NCBI RefSeq assembly: GCF_005885605.1 | Contig: NZ_SZVP01000010.1 | Coordinates: 1 to 64,000 of the forward strand | Source of the DNA: Colwellia ponticola | Lineage (GTDB): Bacteria > Pseudomonadota > Gammaproteobacteria > Enterobacterales > Alteromonadaceae | Reading direction: 5' to 3' | DNA: 64,000 nt | Shown: piece by piece, positions 44,041 to 53,527 of the stretch | Position numbering within the stretch: position 1 is the first letter of the stretch | How the letters are laid out: each line of letters begins with the position of its first letter | Notes under the pieces: generated by a model | Database searches by the model: none | What the model was told of the DNA's origin: nothing | Seen by the model: the letters and a program-made list of their open reading frames with translations, nothing else | Position numbers and translations under genes: made by a program

Positions 44041-44754
44041 TTAAATAGACCAAGAAACTGTTTTATTAATATGTTGTTGCCATTGAGCTAGCGATTCATT
44101 TTTATCGGCAACAACAATAATATTACTGTTAGTAAACTCAATTGAGCTGCCAAAAAGCTGTTGGTCATTAAAAGCAGTAGTAAACGCCAATTGTTCATTT
44201 TTAGGTACAACAAAAATAGTTACTGGGCTAGTTTTGCCTTGATAGACCAAATGCAGGCTTTTTAAACCACCAAATCGACAATAATCAGCAAATAAGAGCT
44301 TACCTAACGACTCACTAAAATTGCCATCAAAAGCTGTCATTTTTTGATTTAATGACGCCAAGGTTACTGTATTGCTGTCATTGTTAGTAAACTTATCTTG
44401 CTCATGATAAACATGGGCTAGGGCATAATCACCTAAATTGTTGTAAGCACTAGAAAACTGCATAAAGTTAACAAGTAACGCAGCGACAATAGCGACAGAA
44501 GCTGCTAACGCTAAATACACACGCGTTTTGCGCTTTTGCACTTGGTGGTTTGCTAAAGTTTGGCGTAAAATCAGCTTATCACATAAATGATCAGGTACAG
44601 GCACTTGTAAGGCTTGTTTAATTTTTTCATCTAATTGATTCATCTCTTGAGCAAATTGCTTTTTACTTGCATCTTTTTGCTGCGCTAAGGTTACCTCAGC
44701 ATCTTGATTATTAGGATCGGCATATATAGCGCGTCTAAATTGCAAATCATCCAT
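44041..44754 (-). CDS. DUF3379 family protein, likely anti-sigma factor
   Basis: This 237-residue protein has a soluble N-terminal part (MDDLQFRRAIYADPNNQDAE), one membrane helix (about residues 81-100, VYLALAASVAIVAALLVNFM) and a C-terminal periplasmic part. DUF3379 proteins are the usual partners of an adjacent ECF sigma factor, and this gene overlaps the sigma gene by 8 bases on the same strand. It should hold the sigma factor at the membrane until a signal frees it. The mechanism is inferred from arrangement, and the signal is unknown. Confidence 0.85.
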   Translation of the reverse strand: MDDLQFRRAIYADPNNQDAEVTLAQQKDASKKQFAQEMNQLDEKIKQALQVPVPDHLCDKLILRQTLANHQVQKRKTRVYLALAASVAIVAALLVNFMQFSSAYNNLGDYALAHVYHEQDKFTNNDSNTVTLASLNQKMTAFDGNFSESLGKLLFADYCRFGGLKSLHLVYQGKTSPVTIFVVPKNEQLAFTTAFNDQQLFGSSIEFTNSNIIVVADKNESLAQWQQHINKTVSWSI

Positions 44755-45262
44755 TGTACATACCTCGTTTTACTGGCTCTGCTTCTAAGGCTTCTTTAAG
44801 TTGATTTCTTGCTCTAAATAAGCGCGTCATTACAGTATTCTTATTGAGATCTAATATAGTGGCAATATCTTCACCGCTAAAACCACCTAATACTTGTAAA
44901 ATCAACGGTTCAGAATATTCAGGGGGAAGCTGTGTTATTTTATTTCTTAACCACTGATTTTCAATTTCTTGCTCTGTGGTTACTGAACTCGTATCGATTA
45001 TCGTTGCTTCTTCATAGTCACTCATCTCAAAACGTTTACGCTCAAAACGTCGAGCATTCTCTCGCCTTAAAATAGTAATTAACCATGACTTAGCTGCTTT
45101 TTCATCTTTTAATGAGTCAAGCGCTCGCCAAGCACGCAAAAAGGTTTCTTGTACTAGGTCTTCAGCCACTTGTTTGTCGTGCGTTAACCAATAGGCATAG
45201 CGATATAAATCACCATGTAGTGCCCTGACTAACGCCTCATATCTAACTTGTTTTGTCATCAT
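44747..45262 (-). CDS. ECF-type RNA polymerase sigma-70 factor
   Basis: This 171-residue sigma factor has region 2 (YRYAYWLTHDKQVAEDLVQE with TFLRAWRALDSL, which opens and recognises the -10 element) and region 4 (LPPEYSEPLILQVLGGFSGE with DIATILDLNKNTVMTRLFRA, the -35 helix-turn-helix). A charged Arg-rich stretch (RRENARRFERKRFE) joins them. It is followed and overlapped by its DUF3379 partner. No autoregulatory promoter motif could be identified with confidence upstream. Confidence 0.93.
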   Translation of the reverse strand: MMTKQVRYEALVRALHGDLYRYAYWLTHDKQVAEDLVQETFLRAWRALDSLKDEKAAKSWLITILRRENARRFERKRFEMSDYEEATIIDTSSVTTEQEIENQWLRNKITQLPPEYSEPLILQVLGGFSGEDIATILDLNKNTVMTRLFRARNQLKEALEAEPVKRGMYNG

Positions 45263-45339
45263 AGGTTTATAGACCCTAGCATAGGGTAATTAATTTCAAC
45301 GGAAGAAGAATAATCGCTTAAATAAGCTTATTGCTAAGC

Positions 45340-45377
45340 AATGCTAGTAGTGTTGAGAGTTCAGCACTACTAGCATT
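45340..45377 (-). terminator. Strong hairpin after the Bat operon
   Basis: AATGCTAGTAGTGTTGA (45340-45356) pairs with 45361-45377 over 17 bp with one wobble and a 4-base loop. It lies 19 bases after the stop of the last operon gene. No long T-run follows, but the stem is strong enough to mark a transcript end. Confidence 0.7.
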
Positions 45378-45395
45378 TACGCGTAAGCATTAACC

Positions 45396-47228
45396 CTATG
45401 GGTTCAATGATAACGGTGAAGTACTTACTGGCTTATGTTGTTGCTTATGCACTGTTTGAATTGCATTTAATAAGGTCATTCCTTGCCATGACGAAGCCTT
45501 ATCAGTGGCGTCTTTTCCATAAAGGTGTTGCTGTAAATCATTAACCGCCTGTTTAAAACTTTGCTCTTGGATAATATCTTGAGCTTGAGCAATCGTAGTT
45601 ATTTCGACGCCTGGTTGCTCATTCCCTAATAATTGCTTTAACCAAGGTAATAGTAAACTTAATGCTTGCTCGGCATTATTTTTTTTACAAGCGGCTAATA
45701 ACGTTAAATAATTTTTACCGGTATCACTGACGCTATTCGTATGATTTAACGGCTGTTTATTTTTTTTATCTTGATTGCTTTTCCTATAAAAATATTGGGT
45801 AACCCATGCCAAACTCGTTAATAACCATAAACTAAGAAATAACCATTGCAGTCGCTTATCTTCAGGAGCTGCTGCCGGTGTTTTAGTCATTAAGTGTTCA
45901 GTATCACTCACCGTTTGTTGAGAGGTATTCGCTTGATAGGTATTAGCAAGGTTACTTGGCGAATCACTAGGTAAATGATTAGGTAAGCCACTCGCCATGG
46001 TCGTGGCGGCAGCTTTAACCGTTATCGTTTTTGCTGGCAGGGTCGCTTTTTCTATTTTATTGGTAATAGTATTAAACCAAGTAATGGTCATCGCTGGTAA
46101 AACAAACTCGCCAGCACTACTGGGGACTAGGGCAAAGTTTTGTACTTTTTGACTAACTAAACGACCATTACGTAGACTTGCGTGTAGCTCAGCTTGATCA
46201 GGGTAAATTTTTAATCCTGGGCTGCTGTGCATATTAAGTGCTGGTAACTGTGATTTTGACAGGCCTGCAGCCGTTAGGGTGATGGTACGAGTAATTGGCT
46301 CGCCCACCTTAAATTGCTCATCATCGGCTTGCCATTCTTGATGTAGGGTTAGTATATCGGTAGGTAACCATTGGCTATTATTTGGATAATTTGCTGGTAT
46401 AGGTAACACCTTGATAGCAAGCTCATCACCAACAATACTTACTGGTTTAGTTTGAGCAAAGCTTAAAAAATTTGCGCGACGTGGAGAGCCTTGTAGTACC
46501 TCACCTGAAAATAAGGGGGCTGATAAGGTAAATTCGCCACTTTGCTCTGGTGTTATGGCATAAGTTTGTTCAATAACACGATAGCGCCTACCGTTAATAA
46601 TATTATCAGACTGTTTATCTTGACCTACCTTTTCAATGGCAGCACCGGTTAAGCTTGGCTCAGTTAAGCTTCCCGCTTTCAGTTCAATAGCAAAGTGTAG
46701 CTTGATCGTTAAGGTTAATAATTGTTGTACATAGACTTCATTACTGGAAAGTTCACTGGTGATAAAAATATCTGTTTGGCTGTTATTTTGCTCTTTCGCC
46801 GCGACAACCGTTAGCGCTATTGGCGCACTTTGCTGGTTTTCAATGGTCAGTGCGGGGATCATAAGCTCGCCAGTATTACGTGCAATTAATACTATTTTCC
46901 ATGTGGTTAGTCGACTGGTTTTAAAATTAACCATACTGGTTTGTGAGCTAACAGAGGTTTGACCAACAATAAAGTCACTAAGTAATGGACTGGTATCTAA
47001 CGCATTGCGATTAACATCATCATCAGCAGTAACGGTTAATAGTATTGACTCATTAATCATCGCAGGGTTTTTATCAATGATGGCGGTCACTTGTGATAAA
47101 GCATAGGCATTATTGCTTGAGAACAAAGTAGCGATAATAAGCAGCGTGAGCATGACCATTGGTAGCATCATCGAAACCACGGTTTTTGGCGATTTACTCA
47201 TTATCGTCATTAAAAATTTTCTTACCAC
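45396..47228 (-). CDS. batD: BatD-family protein
   Basis: This 610-residue envelope protein has a signal segment (TVVSMMLPMVMLTLLIIATL, ending NAYA) and three or more immunoglobulin-like beta domains (residues about 40-410), a Ser/Thr/Asn-rich linker, one membrane helix near 460-480 (LQWLFLSLWLLTSLAWVTQY) and a cytosolic tail. This layout matches BatD (oxygen tolerance). The start GTG at 47228 overlaps the previous stop by 7 bases; the ATG at 47210 is an alternative. It is the last gene of the MoxR/Bat operon. Confidence 0.85.
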   Translation of the reverse strand: MVRKFLMTIMSKSPKTVVSMMLPMVMLTLLIIATLFSSNNAYALSQVTAIIDKNPAMINESILLTVTADDDVNRNALDTSPLLSDFIVGQTSVSSQTSMVNFKTSRLTTWKIVLIARNTGELMIPALTIENQQSAPIALTVVAAKEQNNSQTDIFITSELSSNEVYVQQLLTLTIKLHFAIELKAGSLTEPSLTGAAIEKVGQDKQSDNIINGRRYRVIEQTYAITPEQSGEFTLSAPLFSGEVLQGSPRRANFLSFAQTKPVSIVGDELAIKVLPIPANYPNNSQWLPTDILTLHQEWQADDEQFKVGEPITRTITLTAAGLSKSQLPALNMHSSPGLKIYPDQAELHASLRNGRLVSQKVQNFALVPSSAGEFVLPAMTITWFNTITNKIEKATLPAKTITVKAAATTMASGLPNHLPSDSPSNLANTYQANTSQQTVSDTEHLMTKTPAAAPEDKRLQWLFLSLWLLTSLAWVTQYFYRKSNQDKKNKQPLNHTNSVSDTGKNYLTLLAACKKNNAEQALSLLLPWLKQLLGNEQPGVEITTIAQAQDIIQEQSFKQAVNDLQQHLYGKDATDKASSWQGMTLLNAIQTVHKQQHKPVSTSPLSLNP

Positions 47229-49261
47229 TTTTTGGTTACTCCTTGGGGCGCGCCTTCATGTTGGCGTTTTTGATATTCGAGGCGCATTTTGTTGCGTAAT
47301 AGTAAATAAGGATCGTCAGTGACTTTATTTAACAGCTGTTGGTGTTTCTGCTCTGTTTCTTGCGCTTTGTTATCAAGGGCTTGTTGCGCTAGCGATTTCT
47401 CATCGTTAGGCTGCTGCTCATCATCCGTTGCTTGTGCTTGTTGCTTAGCTTGTTCAGACTGCTCTTCTTGCTGCTTTTCTGTATTATTTTGCTCAGCGTT
47501 ATCGGTTTTTGATTCTGTTTTGGGGTCGGCTTGAGCAGCGTCTTGCCCTTGTTTATCACTCTCTTGATTTTGTTGTGTTGGTTCTTGATTGTCTTTGGGT
47601 GATTGTTGACCGTCTTGTTGCTCTTGCTGACCCTCTTGTGGTTGTTCTTCAGAGTTTTGTTGTTGCTGTGCTTGTTGTTTTTTTAGCGCTTCTAGCTTCT
47701 CTAAATTATCTTTAGCATCGGTTAAGTTAGCATCTTTGGCTAAGGCTTTTTTATAAGCATCAATGGCTTCATCAAGTTGTTGCAATTGTGCCAAGGCATT
47801 GCCTTGGTTATAAAGCGCTTGTGCACTATCACTTTGCTTAAATGCTTGTAATGCTTGCTGATAATCGCCCGCTTTATAGTGAGCACTGCCTTGCCATTGG
47901 CTGTCTTCAAATTGCTGCGCTGCTTGTTGATAGTCTTGTTGTTGAAAATGTTGTTGTGCTTGCTGATCTGAGGTTTGCCATAAATCTTGCCACAATTGAC
48001 CGGCACTGTTTGTTAAGGGGTCAGTTACCGATTTAGCTAGCGATTCACTAGCTGCTGCCTCGCTGGCATAACTCGTTGGGCTTATGCTGGTTAAGCTTAA
48101 CAATAAGCTCAGTGGCATCAGCCAAGTGATGGCGAGGATAGCAGAGCCACGACGAAAATAAGTTAATAGCAAAGGCAATATAATAATAAGTAGCCAGGGT
48201 CCTTGCTCTTGATATTGATCGCCTTGCATTAGTTGTGGTGCGTTGGGCTGATCTTTTGATGACACATCGATTTTGTCATTAAGGTTGTCGGTTAAGTTAG
48301 CAGTTAAGTGGGCGGTTAGTGCCTTAATATCGCTGTCATTATTAGTCATGGTCCGATAAACGCCGCGGCTACGCTGAGCAATCGCCGATAGTCTACTTTC
48401 GGGTAATTTAGGGATAACAATAGCACCACTGTTATCTTTTAGTAACTTGCCGCTACTTAGTGTAATCGGTGCACCTGCTTTACTGCCAATACCTAAAATA
48501 TTGACCTGATGGCGATTAGCATTTGCCCACTGATAAATATCCGACATTTCTTCAGTATCAATATCGTCGGTAAACCAATAAATATCACCGCTGACATGGC
48601 CGGCATTTTTTAGCGTTTTATCGGCTAAAGTCAATGCAGCTAAAGCATTAGCGCCATAACTAGGCATAATATCGGGCGACAATGAAGGTAACAGCAATTC
48701 AATGTTTTTACTATCTTGCGTTAATGGGCTAATAATAAAAGCATCACCAGCATAAGCGATTAAACCGACATCACCTTCATTAATTTGCTTGAGCAGATCA
48801 ATAGCTTTATAGCGCGCACGGGTTAATCTATTAGGTTTTACATCGGTAGCAAACATGGAATAAGACATATCCATAATCACCACCGCACCGCGCTCTAGTT
48901 GATAAACCGGTTGTGGCAATTTTTGCCAAGCAGGACCTGCGAGCGCTAAAATAGTACAAGTGCCTATAATAAGCGGCTTTAACCCATAACGCTTTTGCGA
49001 ACTTGGTGAGGATGCGTGCGCGGTTTTATTTTGTGAGTTTTCTACTAGCGCGATAGCTAAATGAGCAGGTAAAAAACGCTGCCAAGGTGATTGGTAATAG
49101 CGCATTTTTTTTAATAACAATAGCATTAAGAATAAGCCCAAAAAAGCTAAGAGCCACCAAGGTCGAATAAAGTGGAAATTAGTGCTTATATTACTGCCCA
49201 GTTGGTTTAAATCGAACAGTTGGCTTAGCTCGGTTAATAAGCTTGTTGGTTGTGCAGACAT
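47222..49261 (-). CDS. batB: BatB/BatC-like protein: VWA domain with TPR repeats
   Basis: This 679-residue protein from the ATG at 49261 (GGGAGGT 8 bases upstream, decisive against the longer start at 49282) has N-terminal membrane helices and a VWA domain with metal-ion site DMSYSMFATD (about residue 126 on). Another helix follows near 360-400, then TPR repeats (YNQGNALAQLQQLDEAIDAY) and a very Gln-rich tail (GQQEQQDGQQSPKDNQ). In other genera BatB and BatC are separate, so this is a fused form. The VWA domain likely binds partner VWA or AAA proteins. Confidence 0.88.
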   Translation of the reverse strand: MSAQPTSLLTELSQLFDLNQLGSNISTNFHFIRPWWLLAFLGLFLMLLLLKKMRYYQSPWQRFLPAHLAIALVENSQNKTAHASSPSSQKRYGLKPLIIGTCTILALAGPAWQKLPQPVYQLERGAVVIMDMSYSMFATDVKPNRLTRARYKAIDLLKQINEGDVGLIAYAGDAFIISPLTQDSKNIELLLPSLSPDIMPSYGANALAALTLADKTLKNAGHVSGDIYWFTDDIDTEEMSDIYQWANANRHQVNILGIGSKAGAPITLSSGKLLKDNSGAIVIPKLPESRLSAIAQRSRGVYRTMTNNDSDIKALTAHLTANLTDNLNDKIDVSSKDQPNAPQLMQGDQYQEQGPWLLIIILPLLLTYFRRGSAILAITWLMPLSLLLSLTSISPTSYASEAAASESLAKSVTDPLTNSAGQLWQDLWQTSDQQAQQHFQQQDYQQAAQQFEDSQWQGSAHYKAGDYQQALQAFKQSDSAQALYNQGNALAQLQQLDEAIDAYKKALAKDANLTDAKDNLEKLEALKKQQAQQQQNSEEQPQEGQQEQQDGQQSPKDNQEPTQQNQESDKQGQDAAQADPKTESKTDNAEQNNTEKQQEEQSEQAKQQAQATDDEQQPNDEKSLAQQALDNKAQETEQKHQQLLNKVTDDPYLLLRNKMRLEYQKRQHEGAPQGVTKKW

Positions 49262-49262
49262 G

Positions 49263-50327
49263 CTATTTACCTCCCATAGCATTGCGCTTACTTTTACTCG
49301 TTTTGTTTTTAACGGTATTATTTACAGTCGTTATGGGCTGAGCAGGTAATAAAAAACTAAAATGTAAGCTGAGTAAATAGCCAAAACAAAGCAGTGCGGC
49401 AAAACCAAGTGGCCAATAGTATAAAGCACTTAGCGGGCGCATTTGTTGTTGCTCTTGCTCAATAGGTTCAAGTTTATCTAATAAATTGTAAATTTCATTC
49501 ATACCTTGGCTGTCGCGAGCACGAAAGTATTGGCCACCTGTTTTCTCGGCAATAGCGGTTAAACTTTGCTCGTCTAAGTCACTCGATGGGTTAATACGTT
49601 GCGTGCCCCACATTGATTGCTGCAACATAACGTCAGCACCAATACCTACGGTATAAATAGTAATACCTTTAGCAACGGCTAGCTCTACTGCTTGCTCAGG
49701 GGTGATTTTACCGGCAGTATTTTGACCGTCAGTTAACAATAACAGTACCTTGTTAGATTCTTTTTTGGCATTAAAACGCTTAACTGCTAGACCAATAGCA
49801 TCACCAATCGCGGTTTTTCTACCGACAAGGTTTAGCTCACTCTCATCTAACATTTGCTTAACTGTTTTTCTATCAAAGGTCATCGGGGTTTGCATGTAGG
49901 CATCATCAGCAAATAAAATTAACCCCAGACGGTCGCTAACACGACGCTCGATAAAGTCACCTAAAACGACTTTGAGCATTTGTAGGCGGTTAACATTACG
50001 GCCATTAAGGCTCATGTCTTCTATTTCCATACTGCCCGATAGATCAACAGCAATCATCATTTCACGACCTTCGCTGGGAATATCTATTGCTTCACCAAGC
50101 CATTGCGGTCGACTAATCGCTATAATCACTAACAACCAAGAGACAGATAAAATTACTAATGGCGTTTTGCGTTTTTGTTGATCGCTCACCGTATTACTCG
50201 CTACCTTAATCAGTACGGGCATGATCAGTGCACTTTGCTCAGTAGCGTTTTTTTTAACGGGTAAAAAATAGATAATAAGTGGAACAGGTAATAAGACAAA
50301 TAACCATGGCCAAGCAAAACTTATCAT
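49263..50327 (-). CDS. batA: BatA-like VWA-domain membrane protein
   Basis: This 354-residue protein has helices at residues about 6-24 and 56-76, a VWA domain with MIDAS motif VAVDLSGSMEIED-type (MIAVDLSGSM) and LLLLTDGQNTAGKIT, and a C-terminal helix near 310-330. BatA forms an envelope complex with the other VWA protein in known systems. The start overlaps the previous stop by four bases (ATGA), and the stop lies one base before the next start: a tightly coupled operon. Confidence 0.9.
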   Translation of the reverse strand: MISFAWPWLFVLLPVPLIIYFLPVKKNATEQSALIMPVLIKVASNTVSDQQKRKTPLVILSVSWLLVIIAISRPQWLGEAIDIPSEGREMMIAVDLSGSMEIEDMSLNGRNVNRLQMLKVVLGDFIERRVSDRLGLILFADDAYMQTPMTFDRKTVKQMLDESELNLVGRKTAIGDAIGLAVKRFNAKKESNKVLLLLTDGQNTAGKITPEQAVELAVAKGITIYTVGIGADVMLQQSMWGTQRINPSSDLDEQSLTAIAEKTGGQYFRARDSQGMNEIYNLLDKLEPIEQEQQQMRPLSALYYWPLGFAALLCFGYLLSLHFSFLLPAQPITTVNNTVKNKTSKSKRNAMGGK

Positions 50328-50980
50328 GCGCTTAGCTCCTTTTCTTTTTCAAAGGTGATAGATTGTTCAACAGGGATAGTGTGATTACTGCCTCGCGATT
50401 TTTTAATCGGTAACGCATGGTTTAGCCAAAGCTTAGTGGCTTGATAACAATCACTATCCATTGTTGTTAAAACGAAACTTGCAGCTGCTTCTTCTACTGT
50501 AGCGTCTGCCAATAAGCCATGCCCTGCTTGATATTGTTGTTCAAATGCTTGGGTAATTAACCGGGTAAAATTTTCTTGATATTGTTCGGGTAATTTTTTC
50601 ACTAAAAAATCTTGAAAATGCACACCATATAACTTGGCTAATTGTTGGCGATTACCATACTGCATAGCGGCCCATTTTAGTAAACTAATACATTGTGTAG
50701 CGCTTAAAGCAGGGTTATTTTTTAATAGGGTTAAGGCTTTTTTCTTGCTGCTATTTAGACGTTTGTTTTTCTTAAACCACCGATAAAAACACACAGCGCT
50801 GATAATAATAACGGTTAATAATAACCACCAACCAGGCGCGACAGGGTAATGACTTATTGGCTCGGGTAGGTGAATATCGTGTAACGATAGTGCTTCTGCT
50901 TGGCTAGCGACATTTTGCGCTGATAGCGTTTGGCTCGGTATGTTTTGTATAGCTGTTATTGGCGGATTTGCTATAGCCAT
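50324..50980 (-). CDS. DUF4381 domain protein
   Basis: This 218-residue protein has a membrane helix at about residues 49-67 (PGWWLLLTVIIISAVCFYRW) followed by a basic stretch and a cytosolic helical domain (WAAMQYGNRQQLAKLYGVHF). DUF4381 proteins occur in MoxR/Bat operons between the DUF58 and BatA genes, as here. Their role is unknown. It overlaps the stop of the DUF58 gene (TAATG) and the BatA start. Confidence 0.85.
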   Translation of the reverse strand: MAIANPPITAIQNIPSQTLSAQNVASQAEALSLHDIHLPEPISHYPVAPGWWLLLTVIIISAVCFYRWFKKNKRLNSSKKKALTLLKNNPALSATQCISLLKWAAMQYGNRQQLAKLYGVHFQDFLVKKLPEQYQENFTRLITQAFEQQYQAGHGLLADATVEEAAASFVLTTMDSDCYQATKLWLNHALPIKKSRGSNHTIPVEQSITFEKEKELSA

Positions 50981-52083
50981 TACAAAGAAACTCCATTGTA
51001 TTTTAACTGTTGCTCTAGGCTTTCCCCAGCGCTAAAGTGAATCACTCGGGCACCGGTTGATTGTAGCAATAATTGCATTTGCTCAGCTTGTGCAGATGCT
51101 TGCTGTTGATATTGCTTTGCCGTGCGTTTATCACCTAGGGTTAGTTGCTGCCTGTTGCGACCGTCGGTAATAGTGACGGCTAATTTTAGTGGGCTGTCAG
51201 GGAGTTTTTGCTCGAGAGGATCATTAATTAAACACACCACTAATTCACAATGCTGACTAATTTGGCTTAGGTGCTTTAGCGTGAGTGTATTAGTGTTGTT
51301 ATCGCGCAGCGCATAGCCATCGGTGATCAAGTAAACTAATGAACCTGGTTTAGCAAGGTGTCGTAAGCGGGCGCAGTGTTGTTCAAAGTGTTGAACCGTT
51401 AACTTGTGTTGAGCGATGTTTTGCGAAGCTAAGCCGTCTTCAGTTAACTCTTCAGTTAACTCTTCAGTTAACTCTTCAGTTATGGCTTGTTCTTTTAAAG
51501 ACGCTGATTGTTGTTGATTACTTAAGGTGGTTAACGCGTGTAAATAATGCAGCACTCCGGCTTTGCGGCTGCGCGGCTTTACTTCAATATGTTGCTTATC
51601 ACAAAACACCAAACCGCCAATACGATCACCACGACTTTTGCCATGCCAAGCGACAAGCGCAGCTAAATGGGCGGCTTGTACTGATTTAAAAAGTAGTGTT
51701 GTACCAAAACGCATATTTTCACTTAAATCGGTAGCAACCAGTACCGGTCTTTCTATTTCTTCACGAAAAAGCTTGGTGTGAGTAGTTCCAGTGCGCGCAG
51801 TAACACGCCAGTCAATAGCGCGTACGTCGTCACCACTTTGGTAATGACGTACTTCATCAAACTCCATACCACGACCTTTACTGCGCGATAAGTAGTTACC
51901 AGATTGCTTACCTCGAATATTTTTTTTAGCCGCTAAATCGATTAAGCGACTTTTACTCTGATACTGCAATAGCTCTGGCATAGATACATCAATACCATTG
52001 CTATGTAAGCTTGCTAGTAAGGAGGGAATAACCTCTTTATTAACGTTATTCGTAGAGGACTTTTTAAGACGATTAAACCACAT
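50980..52083 (-). CDS. DUF58 domain protein of the MoxR/Bat operon
   Basis: This 367-residue protein has the DUF58 core: GRGMEFDEVRHYQSGDDVRA with IDWRVTARTGTTHTKLFREE, which is the family signature, followed by a VWA-like fold (LVATDLSENMRFG). An unusual insertion (about residues 197-222) encodes EELTEELTEELTE from a 12-bp tandem repeat. Partners are the MoxR ATPase upstream and the Bat proteins downstream. The exact role is not known. Confidence 0.88.
   Translation of the reverse strand: MWFNRLKKSSTNNVNKEVIPSLLASLHSNGIDVSMPELLQYQSKSRLIDLAAKKNIRGKQSGNYLSRSKGRGMEFDEVRHYQSGDDVRAIDWRVTARTGTTHTKLFREEIERPVLVATDLSENMRFGTTLLFKSVQAAHLAALVAWHGKSRGDRIGGLVFCDKQHIEVKPRSRKAGVLHYLHALTTLSNQQQSASLKEQAITEELTEELTEELTEDGLASQNIAQHKLTVQHFEQHCARLRHLAKPGSLVYLITDGYALRDNNTNTLTLKHLSQISQHCELVVCLINDPLEQKLPDSPLKLAVTITDGRNRQQLTLGDKRTAKQYQQQASAQAEQMQLLLQSTGARVIHFSAGESLEQQLKYNGVSL
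51439..51482 (-). repeat. 12-bp coding tandem repeat
   Basis: TTCAGTTAACTC is repeated three times with a partial fourth (51439-51482), encoding Glu-Glu-Leu-Thr units in the DUF58 protein. Gains or losses keep frame. Confidence 0.88.
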
Positions 52084-52099
52084 AATTAATAGCTACCAA

Positions 52100-53143
52100 C
52101 TAAGCAACAGCCACCAGGCTTAAAATATGATCAAGCACTTGATTAGCGCTAATACCTTCAGCTTCTGCTTGGTAACTGAGTAAAATCCGGTGTCTAAGCA
52201 CATTATGTAAAACCGCTTGAATATCTTCAGGACTAACAAAGTCGCGGTTATGTAACCAAGCCCGGGCTCGTGAACATCGGTCTAACGCAATAGTGGCACG
52301 CGGACTTGCACCATAGGCAAGCCAAGTCGCTAGCTTAGCATCATATTTTTCAGGTTGGCGAGTAGCCATAATCAAGTCAACAATATAGTTTTCCAATGAT
52401 GGTGCCATATGAATGTTAAGGACTTGTTCACGAGCAGAAAAAATTTCACTTTGCCTTAACGTACGTAAGGTATTATTTTTTGTTGCCGCTTTATCTTCAG
52501 CAGCTTTGTTGTCAGTAGCGTCACTTTCTTTGAGCTCGTTTACACCTTCAGTCGTATTTTTAGCGTTTGAACTTAAGGCTTCTCCACGGTTTAGCTTTAA
52601 TATTGCTAACTCATTTTCTGCATCTGGGTAGCCAATTTCAATGTGCATTAAGAAGCGGTCTAATTGTGCTTCAGGTAGCGGGTAAGTACCTTCTTGTTCA
52701 ATAGGGTTTTGTGTTGCCATTACTAAGAATAACTTAGGTAAGTCATAGGTTTTACGACCTACCGTTATTTGTCCCTCGGCCATGGCTTCTAATAACGCTG
52801 ACTGCACTTTAGCGGGTGCACGGTTAATTTCATCAGCCAGCACTAAGTTTTGAAAAAGCGGCCCTGGTTGAAAGACAAAACTGCCATCTTCTGGTCGATA
52901 AATATCGGTGCCGGTTAAGTCGGCAGGTAATAAATCAGGGGTAAATTGTATACGATGAAAGTCAGCTTCTAAGCCTTGCGCTAAAGCATTGACGGCACGG
53001 GTTTTTGCTAAGCCTGGTGGCCCTTCAACAATGAGGTGGCCATTAGCGAGTAGGGCAATAAGCAAATTTTCAACTAACGCTTCTTGACCGATAATTTGTG
53101 AAGATAAGTGTTGTTTTAACGTAGAAAAGTGTTCAATAGCCAT
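52100..53143 (-). CDS. MoxR-family AAA+ ATPase
   Basis: This 347-residue ATPase has Walker A GPPGLAKTRAVNALAQG, Walker B LVLADEINRAPAKVQSALLE, the sensor FLVMATQNPIEQEGTYPLPE and the arginine region QLDRFLMHIEIGYP. A polar insertion (about residues 195-240, rich in Asn/Lys/Glu) interrupts the family sequence just after the AAA core. MoxR proteins are thought to act as chaperones that insert metals or fold VWA proteins. It is the first gene of the six-gene Bat operon. Confidence 0.93.
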   Translation of the reverse strand: MAIEHFSTLKQHLSSQIIGQEALVENLLIALLANGHLIVEGPPGLAKTRAVNALAQGLEADFHRIQFTPDLLPADLTGTDIYRPEDGSFVFQPGPLFQNLVLADEINRAPAKVQSALLEAMAEGQITVGRKTYDLPKLFLVMATQNPIEQEGTYPLPEAQLDRFLMHIEIGYPDAENELAILKLNRGEALSSNAKNTTEGVNELKESDATDNKAAEDKAATKNNTLRTLRQSEIFSAREQVLNIHMAPSLENYIVDLIMATRQPEKYDAKLATWLAYGASPRATIALDRCSRARAWLHNRDFVSPEDIQAVLHNVLRHRILLSYQAEAEGISANQVLDHILSLVAVA

Positions 53144-53527
53144 AGTATCAATTCTTTTTATATTGCGGTTGTTAGATGAAATTTCAAGTAAACGCCTTGC
53201 ACTGCGAATTTGTCACTATCAATATAGATTAAATGCCGTATATTGGCAGTACATTGATAATCGTTAAGTCCGTGTTAACAGCGTTAACTTTATATAAGGC
53301 TTACCTAAAAGAAAACAAGTCAATAGTAACAAAGTTTTAATCGATATTTGTAGTGATAAAATGTAACGACGTTTTTATCTCAGGTAATGATTGAATTTTT
53401 TCAAAAGTAAGTTAGAATCGAGATAACCTCAAGAGGTCTGACCTCTTAATTTTGTATCATAATATCGGATCATTAGCTGTTTTTTAGTAAGTGATATCGT
53501 TATGAACCTAGCGTGTGGGAGTAATAA
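53144..53527. other. Divergent spacer between the MoxR gene and fadI
   Basis: These 384 bases hold no gene. They carry the 17-bp palindrome at 53431-53447, and GGGAG seven bases before fadI. The MoxR operon promoter must also be here but is not obvious. Confidence 0.5.
53431..53447 (+). promoter_or_regulatory. FadR-like operator upstream of fadIJ
   Basis: AAGAGGTCTGACCTCTT is a perfect palindrome with the centre GGTCTGACC, which equals the core of the FadR operator (GGTCnGACC). It ends 80 bases before the fadI start. In E. coli, FadR represses fatty-acid degradation genes until acyl-CoA releases it. The outer bases differ from the classic TGGTC/GACCA, so another regulator such as a TetR protein is possible. 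Confidence 0.6.

Noticed and set aside
47319-48036. Cys- and Val-rich open frames opposite the BatB/C gene
   Set aside because: Antisense shadows of Gln/Ala-rich coding sequence; no start signals.
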